A DNA stretch of 64,000 bases from CAYJFG01 sp051881695 (GTDB taxonomy: Bacteria > Bacillota > Clostridia > Oscillospirales > Acutalibacteraceae). The notes below the pieces were generated by a model. That model worked only from the letters and a program-made list of their open reading frames with translations. It was not told where the DNA came from and searched no databases. Of the stretch, positions 23,995 through 34,089 are shown in pieces. A program made the position numbers and the translations under genes. Each line of letters begins with the position of its first letter. Within the stretch, counting starts at the first letter, position 1. Where the stretch lies: assembly GCA_051881695.1 (NCBI GenBank), contig JBJEQJ010000040.1, positions 1 to 64,000 of the forward strand, given 5' to 3'.

Positions 23995-24888
23995 ATGAAA
24001 AAGAAAAAACCGTGGCTTTCTTTTTTTGTAATAACATTAGCCCTATTGGTTGCTTTTTCATTTGTGGCGATTTCTCATTTACTGATAAAATCGGGAAAAG
24101 AACCCCCCTCCGCTTTGATTGACATTTCCGTTTCAGATGCTGATGGCAATAAGGACAGTGATAATACTAAAACCGAAATCGCTGTTTCCGGATCTGTTAA
24201 GCCGGAACCCGAAGAGTCAAAGCCGGAGGTTGAACTTATAGGCGGTAAAGGCAAAGCTTACCATAAGGAAATACAGGTTTTCTACGCCGAATACGGCGAT
24301 AACGGTGAAATCACCGTTAAGTCCGAATTTGGGGATAAGGTGGTTGCCCCCGGAACCGAAAACAGTTATGATTTATATGTAAGGAATGTGGGAAAAGTAC
24401 CGATAAGCTATATTTTGGAGGCGGAATCCCGCATTACCGTGGATGTAAACGGCGAGCAAACCGAAATACCCATTGAAGCCAGTTTTTACACCCCTCACGG
24501 CAGTTACCTTTTAGGCGGGGAAGAGAGCTTGGAAAATTTAGGCAAGCTTGACGGAGTTAAGGACGGCTCGGGTTTGTCACCGGAGCATCAGGCAAAGTAT
24601 ACCTTATGTTGGAGTTGGCCTTTTAATGGCGACGATGAATTTGATACATTACTGGGTAATTTGGCTGCCGAGGGTGAAGAATTAACCGTTAAGGTCGCCT
24701 TCAATGTTACAGCCGCTTACGACCCAAACGCTGAGGGTGGCTCACTAATGACCGGTGATTCATCGAATATTGGACTTTGGGTTGCATTATTCATAGTCTC
24801 AACATTCACTTTGATTATTCTATTATTCTTAAGAAAAAGGGAAAACGATGAAGAAAACTCCCAAACACACAAAGAAAAAATTAAGTAA
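23995..24888 (+). CDS. TasA-like protein with C-terminal membrane anchor
   Basis: The 297-residue protein starts with a signal or anchor helix (about 9-30). A low-complexity Lys/Glu/Pro linker (about 40-80) leads to a TasA-like beta domain (about 85-250) with APGTENSYDLYVRNVGKVPI and W206-S-W-P-F-N-G-D-D, matching the W-x-W motif of the neighbouring subunit. The C-terminus is SLMTGDSSN followed by a hydrophobic helix (about 260-283) and RKRE. This resembles a sortase signal (LPxTG) with proline replaced. It may anchor the fibre to the cell. The ribosome binding site is aaggaggag. It overlaps the next gene by 41 bp. Confidence 0.65.
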   Translation: MKKKKPWLSFFVITLALLVAFSFVAISHLLIKSGKEPPSALIDISVSDADGNKDSDNTKTEIAVSGSVKPEPEESKPEVELIGGKGKAYHKEIQVFYAEYGDNGEITVKSEFGDKVVAPGTENSYDLYVRNVGKVPISYILEAESRITVDVNGEQTEIPIEASFYTPHGSYLLGGEESLENLGKLDGVKDGSGLSPEHQAKYTLCWSWPFNGDDEFDTLLGNLAAEGEELTVKVAFNVTAAYDPNAEGGSLMTGDSSNIGLWVALFIVSTFTLIILLFLRKRENDEENSQTHKEKIK

Positions 24889-25414
24889 AAAAACCGTATT
24901 CCGTTACATTATTTTTTCTTTTATAGGCATAGTTTTAGGGCTATTTGTTTATGCTCAAAATGCTCAGGGCGTTTTAAGGGATAAAATGCCGATGCCGTTC
25001 GGTTACGGTATGTCGGTTGTGCTTTCGGGCAGTATGGAAGACAGATTATCCGTAGACGATTTGGTTATTATTAAAGCAACCGACGATTATAAGGTGAATG
25101 ATATTGTACTTTATCAAGACGGAGACAGCCTTGTAATACACCGCATTATTGAAATTGACGGCGATACCGTTACCACCAAGGGCGACGCAAACAATGTTGC
25201 CGACGAGCCGATAAACAAAAGCCTAATAAAAGGCGTTTTGGTTTATGATATTGCGGGACTCGGCATGGTGGTAAATATCCTAAAACAGCCCGTTTCGGTA
25301 TTTATAATTTTGGCGGCGGCACTTCTGCTTACGGAACTTTCCTACCGCAAAGAAAAGGACAATGATACCGAAGAGCTTGATGAAATTAAAAAAATGATTG
25401 AGGAACTGAAATAG
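24848..25414 (+). CDS. sipW: SipW-type signal peptidase I (second copy)
   Basis: The 188-residue membrane protein has an N-terminal helix (about 15-35), S62 in LSGSMEDRL and His98 in VIHRII, again the Ser/His dyad of the SipW class, with GDANNVADEPI as the C-terminal family motif. A second helix (about 142-162) and an acidic tail close it. The start lies 41 bp inside the previous gene, so translation is probably coupled. Two SipW peptidases in one cluster suggest separate substrates, one for each group of TasA-like genes. Confidence 0.85.
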   Translation: MKKTPKHTKKKLSKKTVFRYIIFSFIGIVLGLFVYAQNAQGVLRDKMPMPFGYGMSVVLSGSMEDRLSVDDLVIIKATDDYKVNDIVLYQDGDSLVIHRIIEIDGDTVTTKGDANNVADEPINKSLIKGVLVYDIAGLGMVVNILKQPVSVFIILAAALLLTELSYRKEKDNDTEELDEIKKMIEELK

Positions 25415-25446
25415 GACAAAAAACCTTAAAAGGAGGCAAACGGATA

Positions 25447-26013
25447 ATGCGGTATAAATCGAAACACGAAAAACTAAAGCTGCATTATTCTGTTTTAGTT
25501 TTTCGTATTGCCGCCCTGCTTGCTTGTCTTACACTTATTACAGCATATCTGCTTTCGGGTGCTTATTCAAGGTTCTTTTCAGGCGCTTTGGGCGGCGACG
25601 GTGCAAGGGTTGCCGGATTTTCGCCCGATTTCACTTCCGCTAAGGTTCTTGATTTTGAAAAAACACCCGGATATAATGCCGAAATAGATTTTTCCGTGCA
25701 AAACTATTCGGATGAAAAACTGCCTGAAACGGCAATGAAATGCAAAATAGTTTTTAAAACAACAGGCAACATACCGCTTACCTTTACTCTGCTGGACGGT
25801 GCAGAAAACCAACTTCAAAAATGGGTATGGGACGGAACAAGCGAAGAAAAAAGATATGAATATACAGACGGCTCGCTGATTTTTGGGGTTGGGACGAAAG
25901 AAATCCGAACATACAAATTAAAAGCGGAATGGAAAAGCGACAAAAATGATGTGCGCTTTTCGGGACTGACCGACGCCGTATATTTAGAAACGGTATTTAA
26001 ACAGATTGATTAA
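25447..26013 (+). CDS. TasA-like secreted protein
   Basis: The 188-residue protein has a signal helix (about 15-38) ending LLSGAYSRFFSG. It then reads GDGARVAGFSPDF, close to the SARVAKFGV segment of the first TasA-like protein. It has KWVWDG in the beta domain and ends ETVFKQID, matching the TQID end of the first. These shared marks place it in the same loose family. The ribosome binding site aaaaggagg is strong. A minor fibre subunit is a reasonable inference. Confidence 0.65.
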   Translation: MRYKSKHEKLKLHYSVLVFRIAALLACLTLITAYLLSGAYSRFFSGALGGDGARVAGFSPDFTSAKVLDFEKTPGYNAEIDFSVQNYSDEKLPETAMKCKIVFKTTGNIPLTFTLLDGAENQLQKWVWDGTSEEKRYEYTDGSLIFGVGTKEIRTYKLKAEWKSDKNDVRFSGLTDAVYLETVFKQID

Positions 26014-26042
26014 AGCCTATCGTGAAAGGAGATTTCTGTCAT

Positions 26043-26789
26043 ATGAAAAAAAGAAAGACTGTTACAGTTGTCTCCGTTTTACTTGTTGTTACGCTTTTGG
26101 CTTTTGTTATACCTTCTGTTGCAAAATACATAACAAAAAAGGGACAGCAAAGCGAACTCACTTCTCAAAATTTTTATTTTTCCAGCAATTTTCTGAAATC
26201 GGACGAAGTATCGACCTATGAAATTTACGGCAACACCGTAACCTTTGCGGTTAGAAATTATATTGACAGTTTAAGAATTAACGCTGCGGATATAAATTAT
26301 ACCGTTTCGGCAGACGGCGGTGCGGTCGATGTATCAAACGGCAGTCTGGCGGGGTCGGTTTATTCCTCGGAAAATATTACCTTGTCTTATAATTTTGCCG
26401 CAGATGAGCTGCAAAAAGAAATAACCGTTTCGGTCACGGGAACGGGAAATTTTACCCAAACCTTAAGTGCAAAATTTATATTTATTAAATATTACGGCTT
26501 GAAGTTCGAAATTAAAGACCAAGAAAACAGAGATTATGCCGAACTCTATATTTATACAGGCAATACGGCAAGCGATGTAACAATAAATTGGGATAATTCG
26601 ATACTTCTTATTGACGAAACCAACGATTACATTTTCGACAACCTAAATTCCGATAAAAATTCCGTAACCGTCACAAATATACCTGCAGACGCAACGGTTA
26701 AAATAGTGTTTTTCAAAAATGATATTTCAAAAGATTATACCTGCGGTATAACAGGATTCGACGGCAGTATGACTATGCCAGCCAACTGA
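26043..26789 (+). CDS. Secreted protein with SipW-type signal
   Basis: This 248-residue protein starts at the ATG at 26043. An in-frame ATG at 26022 lies inside the ribosome binding site gaaaggag and is rejected. The hydrophobic segment (about 6-22) ends PSVAKYITKKG, like FAKYVTSG of the major subunit, pointing to SipW processing. The rest is beta-rich and low in cysteine, with VSGNSAVD-like and TVSVTGTGNF-type strands. No domain is recognised. It lies between the TasA-like genes and the giant secreted protein, 38 bp before the latter. Confidence 0.6.
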   Translation: MKKRKTVTVVSVLLVVTLLAFVIPSVAKYITKKGQQSELTSQNFYFSSNFLKSDEVSTYEIYGNTVTFAVRNYIDSLRINAADINYTVSADGGAVDVSNGSLAGSVYSSENITLSYNFAADELQKEITVSVTGTGNFTQTLSAKFIFIKYYGLKFEIKDQENRDYAELYIYTGNTASDVTINWDNSILLIDETNDYIFDNLNSDKNSVTVTNIPADATVKIVFFKNDISKDYTCGITGFDGSMTMPAN

Positions 26790-26827
26790 TTTTAGAAAAC
26801 AAATACCTTGAAGGGAGGCAAGCAAAA

Positions 26828-29800
26828 ATGAATAGAAAAGCTTATTTTAGATATATTTCTATAGTTTTATTGCTCTGCCTTCTTTTAAACAGTTACACAA
26901 TACACGCATCATCAGAGGAAGGCGTATTAACAGTCGGGCAATCTTCAATAATAAACGGCGGTTTTGAATACCCTAACCTGAAAGCTGAAGATACTAAAAA
27001 CGACGGTTGGAAAGGCATAGAGTACAATAATTCAAATTATGAAACGCAGAAATTAAGCTGGAAAACTACGGCTACCGATAGAACGCTTGAATACGCTTGG
27101 CTTAAGAATACTACTGTAATTACCGAGATGTCACCTCATATGAAACCGACTGTTGAGAATGTGATAGTGGGAAACGGACCTTCGGACGGTGTGCAATTTG
27201 CCGAGGTGGTCGCAAATGAAGTAAGCAGCCTATACCAGATTTTATCCGTGGAATCAGGCGAGAATTACAGTTGGACCGTTCACCACCGTGGAAGAAAAGG
27301 TGTTGATACATTGGCGTTTATAATTACCGATGAAGACGCTTCGGTAAATTATGTAAAATCGAGTAAAACCGGCACAGACCATTTTCAGCAGATTATAAAT
27401 TGGCTGAAAAGCAAAGGAATAACTGCACCGGTTGCAGGCAATACGGCAGAACATACGGTTTATACAACGAAATTAAATGATTCCAATTCATTTGAAGCAG
27501 CTGCAGACGGCTCGTTTTTCTCATTCACAAAAGACGGCGAGCATACCGTAGAATTTAAAATATGTTTAATGAGTACGGCAAAGGCGGATTGGGGCGAATA
27601 TACGGGTAGTTATTACTCGGGAGCGAATAAGAATATTATGTTTGTTCTGACTCCTTTTAGTACTTCATTTGGTAGTTCAAGCGGAGGAAACCTGTTGGAT
27701 AATATGAGCTTCGCTGATAAAAGTGGCAGAAATTTGCTTATAAATGCCGGCTTTGATGATGTTCCAATATCCCGTTCCTATGCTAGTTTAAAAGCGGCAA
27801 ACTATTCATCTCCTGAGGCCGGCATCGGCTGGTGCACAACCGCTTGGGATTATTATGTTGAAGTGGGTAATACTCAACACGGCGACGCTTATGGATTAGG
27901 GTCAACGGTTGAAATCGTAACATCATGCAAACCCAGTATAAGAGAAGGTCAGCAGTTTGTCGAATTAAACGCCAATGAAGAAAGCTCTTTGTATCAAATA
28001 GTAGATACTACCCCCGGCAAAATGTATAGGTGGGGACTGTCCCACAGGGGACGAAGCGGTAAGGATACTATGGCTTTGATTATAGGACCTGATCAAACAA
28101 GCGCCCCCCAAAAAACCTCGCCAACAGAACGAGATCAGCTTATGAAAATGGTTGACTGGCTTTATTCACAGACCGATGTTGCACTGGATATTCCGACGAT
28201 GGGTTGTAGTAATGAAATAAAAATATATACCCCTAAATTTAATAACAGCGGCGGATTTCAGTACTCCGGCGACAGCATAAGCTGGCAAAGCGACGAAAAC
28301 CATACCGAAGAATGGTCGATATGGATTATTTCTTCACTGAATGATGATTGGCACGACTACGGCGATTATGAAAAAAAAGCGGCTTATAATTATAACTATA
28401 TTGTTCCGCAAGGACAGGAAAAAACCATATTCGGCTTTGTTTCGGTCAACGCTGTTGACGCTTCCGGTACAAGTAAAAAAACCTACGGCAATCTGTTGGA
28501 TAATATTGAATTTGAAGAATTTTATTATGTAAATGCTGATTTTAACAAATCCCCTGTCGAAGAATACGGCACCGTATATATCACTCCCGAGGTCCCGGGC
28601 ACTTTTGAACCCGATGACAATACGAATGACACAGGCTGGGTTTTAGCAGGCAGTAATATTTCGATTTATTACAAACCGGGAAACAGAACATTTATCGGCG
28701 GATACATAAACGGCGAATTTGTTCCCGCTGACCGATGGATCAAAGAAGAGGTTGACGGAAAAACAGAATACCGTTATGATTTTAAAAATGTCAATTCTTC
28801 AATTACTGTAGATATAATATATCAGGCACAAAATGTTATTTATGATTCCTGTAATCAGTATGAGTATCATTATGACTTAAATGACCCAACCACACGTTGT
28901 GAGATTCCGCTGGACGAACACTCTAGCGAATACATCTCTCACGCTCCCGAAGCTGATGACGGTTGGAAGTTTATGGGTTGGAAATATATCTCAACCAATG
29001 AAAGCGAAATAAAATCATATATGCTTGAAGCAAAACACAAGGTTAAGTATTATAAAGAAAATGAAAACGAATTCCTTAGTATATATGAAATACTATCTGA
29101 AAGCACCGAGCAATTAGTTGTAGATAAAATACCTGAAATTGAAGGTATTACCTTCTTTGCACAATGGAAATACCGTCAAAGGGTTATTGCACAAACATTT
29201 GATGAAGCTTTGTCAAGCTATAAAGATGACACCGAGGGCGGAACTGTTGAAGTAAAGCTATTGCAAACCGATGATGAAAATCCCGAAATTGCAACAGATT
29301 ATACCCCGAACGGCGAAAGCGAAGCGGTCGGTCAGCAGCTATACGCCTCTGCAGGCGACACATATATCGGTGTGACCGCTAAGAACAAAATCGGTTATTT
29401 ATTCAGCGGTTGGTACGATGAAAGCGGTGCTTTAGTCACAAGAAACCCTACCTATTCATACAAGGTAAAAGACGGCGATGTTACGCAGCTATATGCTCAC
29501 TTTGATCCTATAGGTTTTGATGTTACCTTAAACACAAATGTAATCGGAAATACCGAGGATGAAGGTAAGTATTTTGCAATCAACTGCACTTTTTCAGAAT
29601 TACGTGAAAACCAGATATATGCAATAACCGGTCTGCCAAATAACGCTAATATAACGGTAAACGGCGAAACGAAAGTAAACCCTACAAATATCAAAGCTGA
29701 CGAAAACGGCAAAGTAAATATTACCTTGTATATGAAAAAAGGCAATTCTGCAACACTTTTGCATTTGCCGGCAGGCGCTGTATATTCCGTAACTGCCGAT

Positions 29801-31114
29801 GCTTCAACAAAGAGAGGATTCAGCGTCAGAGGTGAGATTACAAATGAAACATTGACGGCGGTAAAAACGGTAGATTTATTCTTTTACAAGGTAAATCAAT
29901 TTGTTTCGTTCGACTATGGAAAGCACTATGAAGGCATTGTTTCGCAGCAAAGCCCTCAAGAAATTACTATAACCAAAAACAGTAGTTATACATTAGACGT
30001 TGAAACTCAATATACACCAAAAATATATAACGGACTGAATATTTCTCTTTGCTTTTACAGCTCTGACGGATCTGCAAAAGAGTTTTTCACAGGCACCAGA
30101 ATTCTGATGCTCGATTTGTCAAATCAAAATGAACCGAAGTATTACAGTTATACTGTAAACGGTTCTGTATCCGTCATAGATCTTACGCAATTTACCGAGC
30201 TCGGTTCGGCAGATGCTCATTTTGCTCTGAAGACAGGCGAAATGTTAACCGAAAAGCTGGTGTTTATTGTCGATTATGTCGGTACGAACGATGCAAACAG
30301 TGCTGAAATAGCCCTCGTTTATAGCGATAACGATGACGAACTGACAAACATCTTGACCCCGCCCAAAAAGGCAGTCAAGATAGGTACAGATACAACAAAG
30401 CTTACCGCAGTCGGCAACGGTAATACATCAAGCGACGGACCGTTTGCAATTAACATTACCGTAGGCGAAAGTGCACCCGCTGTAAATACCACCTACGAAG
30501 GGGGAGAAAGCGGAAAATATGCGGTGAAACTGTCGGTTGACGGCGGTAATCTGCCCGACGGTTCTTATGCCGTGGTTGACGGAAAAACTTATTACAGCAA
30601 CAACGGATATATTAAAATTTCTCCTATTACTCCGGGTAGCTTCAATGTGAATATTTATTCCCCCGTACCGCTTGAGCCTTCCGACGGTAAGGTAAAATTC
30701 ACGGCAACCTTATTGTCGGCGGTTTCAACCTCTGCCATAATTCCTGTTGAAATAATTAAAACTCCGATAGAGTACAGCTGCGTTGATGTTGCTATTGATG
30801 CCGAAGTTTTAAATAAAGTACTGTCACCCGGAAATGTAAGCAGCGCAAAAATCACATTAAAGCATAATAACCTTGATGAAGTTAAATTGACAGTAAGCCA
30901 AAAAAACAGCGACGGAACATACATCGAAATTTTAACCGATGTGAATGTAAATTTGCCTGCCGATGATGCTGAATTTACGGTCGATTTATCTAACGGTTTT
31001 AATGCACAGTCGGGCAAAACGTATATTTTCTCGTTTGCAGGATATGTCGGCGGTTTTCCGGTTTGCAAGGATAATTGCTGTGTAGTCTGCGGGTATGTAT
31101 TAAAGAACAATTAA
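26828..31114 (+). CDS. Giant secreted repeat protein of the SipW/TasA-like cluster
   Basis: The 1428-residue protein has a conventional signal peptide (about 1-28, cleavage near IHASS). Two homologous modules of about 250 residues follow, recognisable by NYSWTVHHRGRKGVDTLAFI (about 150) and YRWGLSHRGRSGKDTMALII (about 403), each introduced by a NGGFE or NAGFD phrase as in DUF642/carbohydrate-binding folds. The centre (about 575-900) has InlB B-repeat-like stretches (WKFMGWKYIS, LFSGWYDESG). The C-terminal third is beta-sandwich-like and ends with CKDNCCVVCGY. There is no sortase signal or membrane anchor. It may be an adhesin or matrix partner of the fibre. RBS aagggagg. Confidence 0.65.
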   Translation: MNRKAYFRYISIVLLLCLLLNSYTIHASSEEGVLTVGQSSIINGGFEYPNLKAEDTKNDGWKGIEYNNSNYETQKLSWKTTATDRTLEYAWLKNTTVITEMSPHMKPTVENVIVGNGPSDGVQFAEVVANEVSSLYQILSVESGENYSWTVHHRGRKGVDTLAFIITDEDASVNYVKSSKTGTDHFQQIINWLKSKGITAPVAGNTAEHTVYTTKLNDSNSFEAAADGSFFSFTKDGEHTVEFKICLMSTAKADWGEYTGSYYSGANKNIMFVLTPFSTSFGSSSGGNLLDNMSFADKSGRNLLINAGFDDVPISRSYASLKAANYSSPEAGIGWCTTAWDYYVEVGNTQHGDAYGLGSTVEIVTSCKPSIREGQQFVELNANEESSLYQIVDTTPGKMYRWGLSHRGRSGKDTMALIIGPDQTSAPQKTSPTERDQLMKMVDWLYSQTDVALDIPTMGCSNEIKIYTPKFNNSGGFQYSGDSISWQSDENHTEEWSIWIISSLNDDWHDYGDYEKKAAYNYNYIVPQGQEKTIFGFVSVNAVDASGTSKKTYGNLLDNIEFEEFYYVNADFNKSPVEEYGTVYITPEVPGTFEPDDNTNDTGWVLAGSNISIYYKPGNRTFIGGYINGEFVPADRWIKEEVDGKTEYRYDFKNVNSSITVDIIYQAQNVIYDSCNQYEYHYDLNDPTTRCEIPLDEHSSEYISHAPEADDGWKFMGWKYISTNESEIKSYMLEAKHKVKYYKENENEFLSIYEILSESTEQLVVDKIPEIEGITFFAQWKYRQRVIAQTFDEALSSYKDDTEGGTVEVKLLQTDDENPEIATDYTPNGESEAVGQQLYASAGDTYIGVTAKNKIGYLFSGWYDESGALVTRNPTYSYKVKDGDVTQLYAHFDPIGFDVTLNTNVIGNTEDEGKYFAINCTFSELRENQIYAITGLPNNANITVNGETKVNPTNIKADENGKVNITLYMKKGNSATLLHLPAGAVYSVTADASTKRGFSVRGEITNETLTAVKTVDLFFYKVNQFVSFDYGKHYEGIVSQQSPQEITITKNSSYTLDVETQYTPKIYNGLNISLCFYSSDGSAKEFFTGTRILMLDLSNQNEPKYYSYTVNGSVSVIDLTQFTELGSADAHFALKTGEMLTEKLVFIVDYVGTNDANSAEIALVYSDNDDELTNILTPPKKAVKIGTDTTKLTAVGNGNTSSDGPFAINITVGESAPAVNTTYEGGESGKYAVKLSVDGGNLPDGSYAVVDGKTYYSNNGYIKISPITPGSFNVNIYSPVPLEPSDGKVKFTATLLSAVSTSAIIPVEIIKTPIEYSCVDVAIDAEVLNKVLSPGNVSSAKITLKHNNLDEVKLTVSQKNSDGTYIEILTDVNVNLPADDAEFTVDLSNGFNAQSGKTYIFSFAGYVGGFPVCKDNCCVVCGYVLKNN

Positions 31115-31253
31115 AAGCACACATAAACAAAGGCTTTTCAAAGAATTGTAAATTCCTGGAAAAGCCCTGTGTGATTGAGAACAGAATCGCTTTAGCTTTA
31201 TGTCTGAAATGTATTGTTGTTTTTCTGCTTTGTCAGAAAACAGCAGTAATCAA

Positions 31254-31304
31254 AAAACCGTATAAGCAATCAATTATAGGTTGCTTATGCGGTTTTATTT
31301 TTTT
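31254..31304 (+). terminator. Intrinsic terminator of the SipW/TasA-like cluster
   Basis: aaccgtataagcaa pairs with ttgcttatgcggtt, followed by tttatttttttt. The region 31115-31253 before it holds a second weaker hairpin (ggcttttc...gaaaagcc) and no gene. Confidence 0.85.
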
Positions 31305-31404
31305 GCAAAAAAGCTTTCAAAAATGATACAGATAAGATACATACCAATGCCATAATACAGACAAAAGAAGAACGTTAAACTTAAAATAAAGCGGTGGTCA
31401 TACT

Positions 31405-32718
31405 GTGAAGCGTAATAACAAAATTCTTCCCTTTATCCTTTCCCTGTGTATAATATCGGGCTTTGCAAGCTGTGTTTCACAAGAAAACGAACGGTCGTTA
31501 AAATTGCAGATTTACGAATGTGCCGCCGGTGACGATGGGCTTGTATTAAATTTTGTTGACAAGTATAACAAAAGCTGTTCTGCCGCTGACAAAATAGAGA
31601 TTGTGCAGTTTGATACACAGGAAAAAATGCTTGAAAAACTGTCAACAGAGATGATGGCAGGCAGAGGGCCGGATATTATATCGCTTAATGCAGATCTTTC
31701 GATTGAAAAGCTCTGTGAACAGGGACTTCTTGCAGATATAAACGAGCTTATAAACAGCGATACATCAAAGGATAAGCTTAATATGGAGGATTTTAACAGC
31801 GTTGTAATGAACGCAGGCGTTAAGAACGGTAAACGGTTTGCAGTTCCGTTTTTTTATACTACCGATATTTTGCTTTCAAAAAAAGAGGCTTTAGCTGAAT
31901 TTAATATCCCGACAGATAAAGCAATTACTTACACAAGTATGGCTCAGGATTTCAAGCTGTTTATCAATAATCCGGGAAAGTACAAATTTATGTTTGACGA
32001 CAGCAGCAGAAATCACTTAATGAGATTCTTTTATATTTTTCTTGACAGCTATGTCGATTTTGATAACAAAACAGAATATTTTGCCACAGAGGAATTTCGC
32101 AAAAGCCTTGAAACGGTAGGAGGAATCGTAAAATCCTTTCGTACTCCGCCGGATGAAGAAATCTTAGACTACTCCTATGATAATTATCTGTTTAACGATT
32201 TTACAGATGTTGATATAAGCACTGTAATGTGGCGATATGCCGATTTTAAAACTAACGGTCTTACTCCGTGTGTTATGCAGGGCATTTCACGAGATAAAGA
32301 AACTAAAAGTGCCTTTGTACAGGCGGGTGTTGCAATTAATAATAATTCAAAGCTAAAGGATAAAGCGTACAAATTCATAAAATATGTGCTTAGCGAGAAG
32401 ATGCAGCTTCATTTCTGCGGCGCAGGACTGCATAAGTACAGCTACAGCCTGCCGGTGCGAACCTCATCATATAAAAGGCTGATTAAAATTGCAGAGAAGG
32501 AAAAGGATGAGAACGGTGAAAAAATAGGCATAAATAACGAATATATGCAGACATATTTTAAGCTTGCAGAAGGCGTGAATACCTGCTTGCTTCCCCGTAC
32601 ACATTATAACTCCTCTGTTATCGGCAAACCTGTGGAGGCATACCTTACCGATAAGCTTTCAGCCGAAAGATTTGCAAAAACTCTTTCATCAAGCACACAG
32701 ATTTACTTTGACGAATAG
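31405..32718 (+). CDS. Extracellular solute-binding lipoprotein (ABC importer)
   Basis: The 437-residue protein uses a GTG start and has a lipoprotein signal ending GFASC (Cys23). It belongs to the family 1 solute-binding proteins (sugar/MalE-like) by TEMMAGRGPDIISLNADL and AVPFFYTTDIL. Family members bind oligosaccharides or similar solutes outside the membrane and deliver them to ABC permeases. The next gene encodes a paralogue with the same EMMAG-GPD phrase. Two permease genes lie downstream. Substrate unknown. Confidence 0.8.
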   Translation: MKRNNKILPFILSLCIISGFASCVSQENERSLKLQIYECAAGDDGLVLNFVDKYNKSCSAADKIEIVQFDTQEKMLEKLSTEMMAGRGPDIISLNADLSIEKLCEQGLLADINELINSDTSKDKLNMEDFNSVVMNAGVKNGKRFAVPFFYTTDILLSKKEALAEFNIPTDKAITYTSMAQDFKLFINNPGKYKFMFDDSSRNHLMRFFYIFLDSYVDFDNKTEYFATEEFRKSLETVGGIVKSFRTPPDEEILDYSYDNYLFNDFTDVDISTVMWRYADFKTNGLTPCVMQGISRDKETKSAFVQAGVAINNNSKLKDKAYKFIKYVLSEKMQLHFCGAGLHKYSYSLPVRTSSYKRLIKIAEKEKDENGEKIGINNEYMQTYFKLAEGVNTCLLPRTHYNSSVIGKPVEAYLTDKLSAERFAKTLSSSTQIYFDE

Positions 32719-32784
32719 CGCACGGATAAGAACCTCCGCTTGTTGTTTAAGCTGTAAAATAAGGCATCAGAAAGGATTTTCCTA

Positions 32785-34089
32785 ATGAAAAAAATAATTA
32801 TATTGCTTTTATTTCTATCTTTATGCTGCACAATGCTTTTTTCCTCCTGCAATACTGAAAGCACACAGGAGCAACCAGACAAAAATAATAATACCGTTAC
32901 CCTGTACTACTTAGATTATGATGACTATATTGCAAATTGCATAAAGAAATTCAACAGAGAAAATAAAGATATCAAAATTGAGGCAACAGATTTTGAAAAT
33001 GTTGATGAGCTAAAAACCAGGATGTCGGCAGAAATGATGGCAGGAAAGGGACCTGATTTAATTTGTGCCAATGCGTATTATACGGCGTCGTTTGATTACT
33101 ATAAGATGATGGAAAGCAATTTTGCCGATTTGAATGAACTGATAAATAAGGATAAGGATAAGCTTAGCCTTGACGATTATAACCGAGTAGTAATGGACGC
33201 AGGACTGTTAGGCGATAAACGCTGTTTTATTCCTATGAACTATGCCTTTGATGTCGATTTTACGGTAAAGGAAACCTGTGAGAAATATAATATAGATTTA
33301 AATGAGCCGATGACCTATGAAAACATAGAGGAAAAGTGCTGCAAATACATTGAAGAAGCGAAGAAAAATGGAAATATGAGGCTGTGGCTTTCAACTCCGA
33401 GCATAGAAGGCGAATTCGCAGAGGGAAATGTAGACTTTGAGTTAAAGCGCAGCAATCTCAATTCAGAGGATTTCAAGCAGACCTTTTCAAAGCTTCTTAA
33501 TATGAGTAAAGAAATTTATAAAGCTTCGGATTTCACAGATGAAGTACTCGATTACGATGCGCTGATGCAGGGTAAAGTATTGATGATAGACGCTTATGCG
33601 CCTATATCAAATATGTATAATTACGCATATGCGAAAACCCAAAATAAAACACTAAAATTTATAAACACAGCCTTCAGCGGTAAAGACGAATATATTGCAA
33701 ACGTCCAAACCTTTCTTGCAATCAATAATAACTCCATTAAAAAAGAAGAAGCATATAAGTTTATTAAATTCTGTCTATCTTACGACAGGCAAAAATTTAA
33801 TTACGATATTCCCGTAAATAACAAAGCGGCAGATTATATCTTCGAAAAATTAAGCGGATGGCAGAGCGACTACGACACCCCCGAGCAATTCAAAGACATA
33901 AGCCCCAACGAGGTTATAAATGCTTATAAAAATATGATAAGTAAAATGACAGACTGCCGTATTCAAAATAATTATTATATTGTCGAAATAGTATACCCGT
34001 GTATTTCCGATTATTTTGAGGACAAAATTAGCGAGAAGGAATGTGTGGATAAGATAATAAACAAAACCGAAATTTACCTTACCGAATAA
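32785..34089 (+). CDS. Extracellular solute-binding lipoprotein, paralogue
   Basis: The 434-residue lipoprotein (lipobox LFSSC, Cys22) is paralogous to its upstream neighbour: AEMMAGKGPDLICANAYY, FIPMNYAFDVDF, and a C-terminal FLAINNNSIKKEEAYKFIKFCLS helix pair. The fold is a periplasmic-binding-protein type II. Two binding proteins beside one permease pair suggest either two substrates or divided roles. A dispersed-repeat spacer of 339 bp separates it from the permease genes. The ribosome binding site is gaaagga. Confidence 0.8.
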   Translation: MKKIIILLLFLSLCCTMLFSSCNTESTQEQPDKNNNTVTLYYLDYDDYIANCIKKFNRENKDIKIEATDFENVDELKTRMSAEMMAGKGPDLICANAYYTASFDYYKMMESNFADLNELINKDKDKLSLDDYNRVVMDAGLLGDKRCFIPMNYAFDVDFTVKETCEKYNIDLNEPMTYENIEEKCCKYIEEAKKNGNMRLWLSTPSIEGEFAEGNVDFELKRSNLNSEDFKQTFSKLLNMSKEIYKASDFTDEVLDYDALMQGKVLMIDAYAPISNMYNYAYAKTQNKTLKFINTAFSGKDEYIANVQTFLAINNNSIKKEEAYKFIKFCLSYDRQKFNYDIPVNNKAADYIFEKLSGWQSDYDTPEQFKDISPNEVINAYKNMISKMTDCRIQNNYYIVEIVYPCISDYFEDKISEKECVDKIINKTEIYLTE

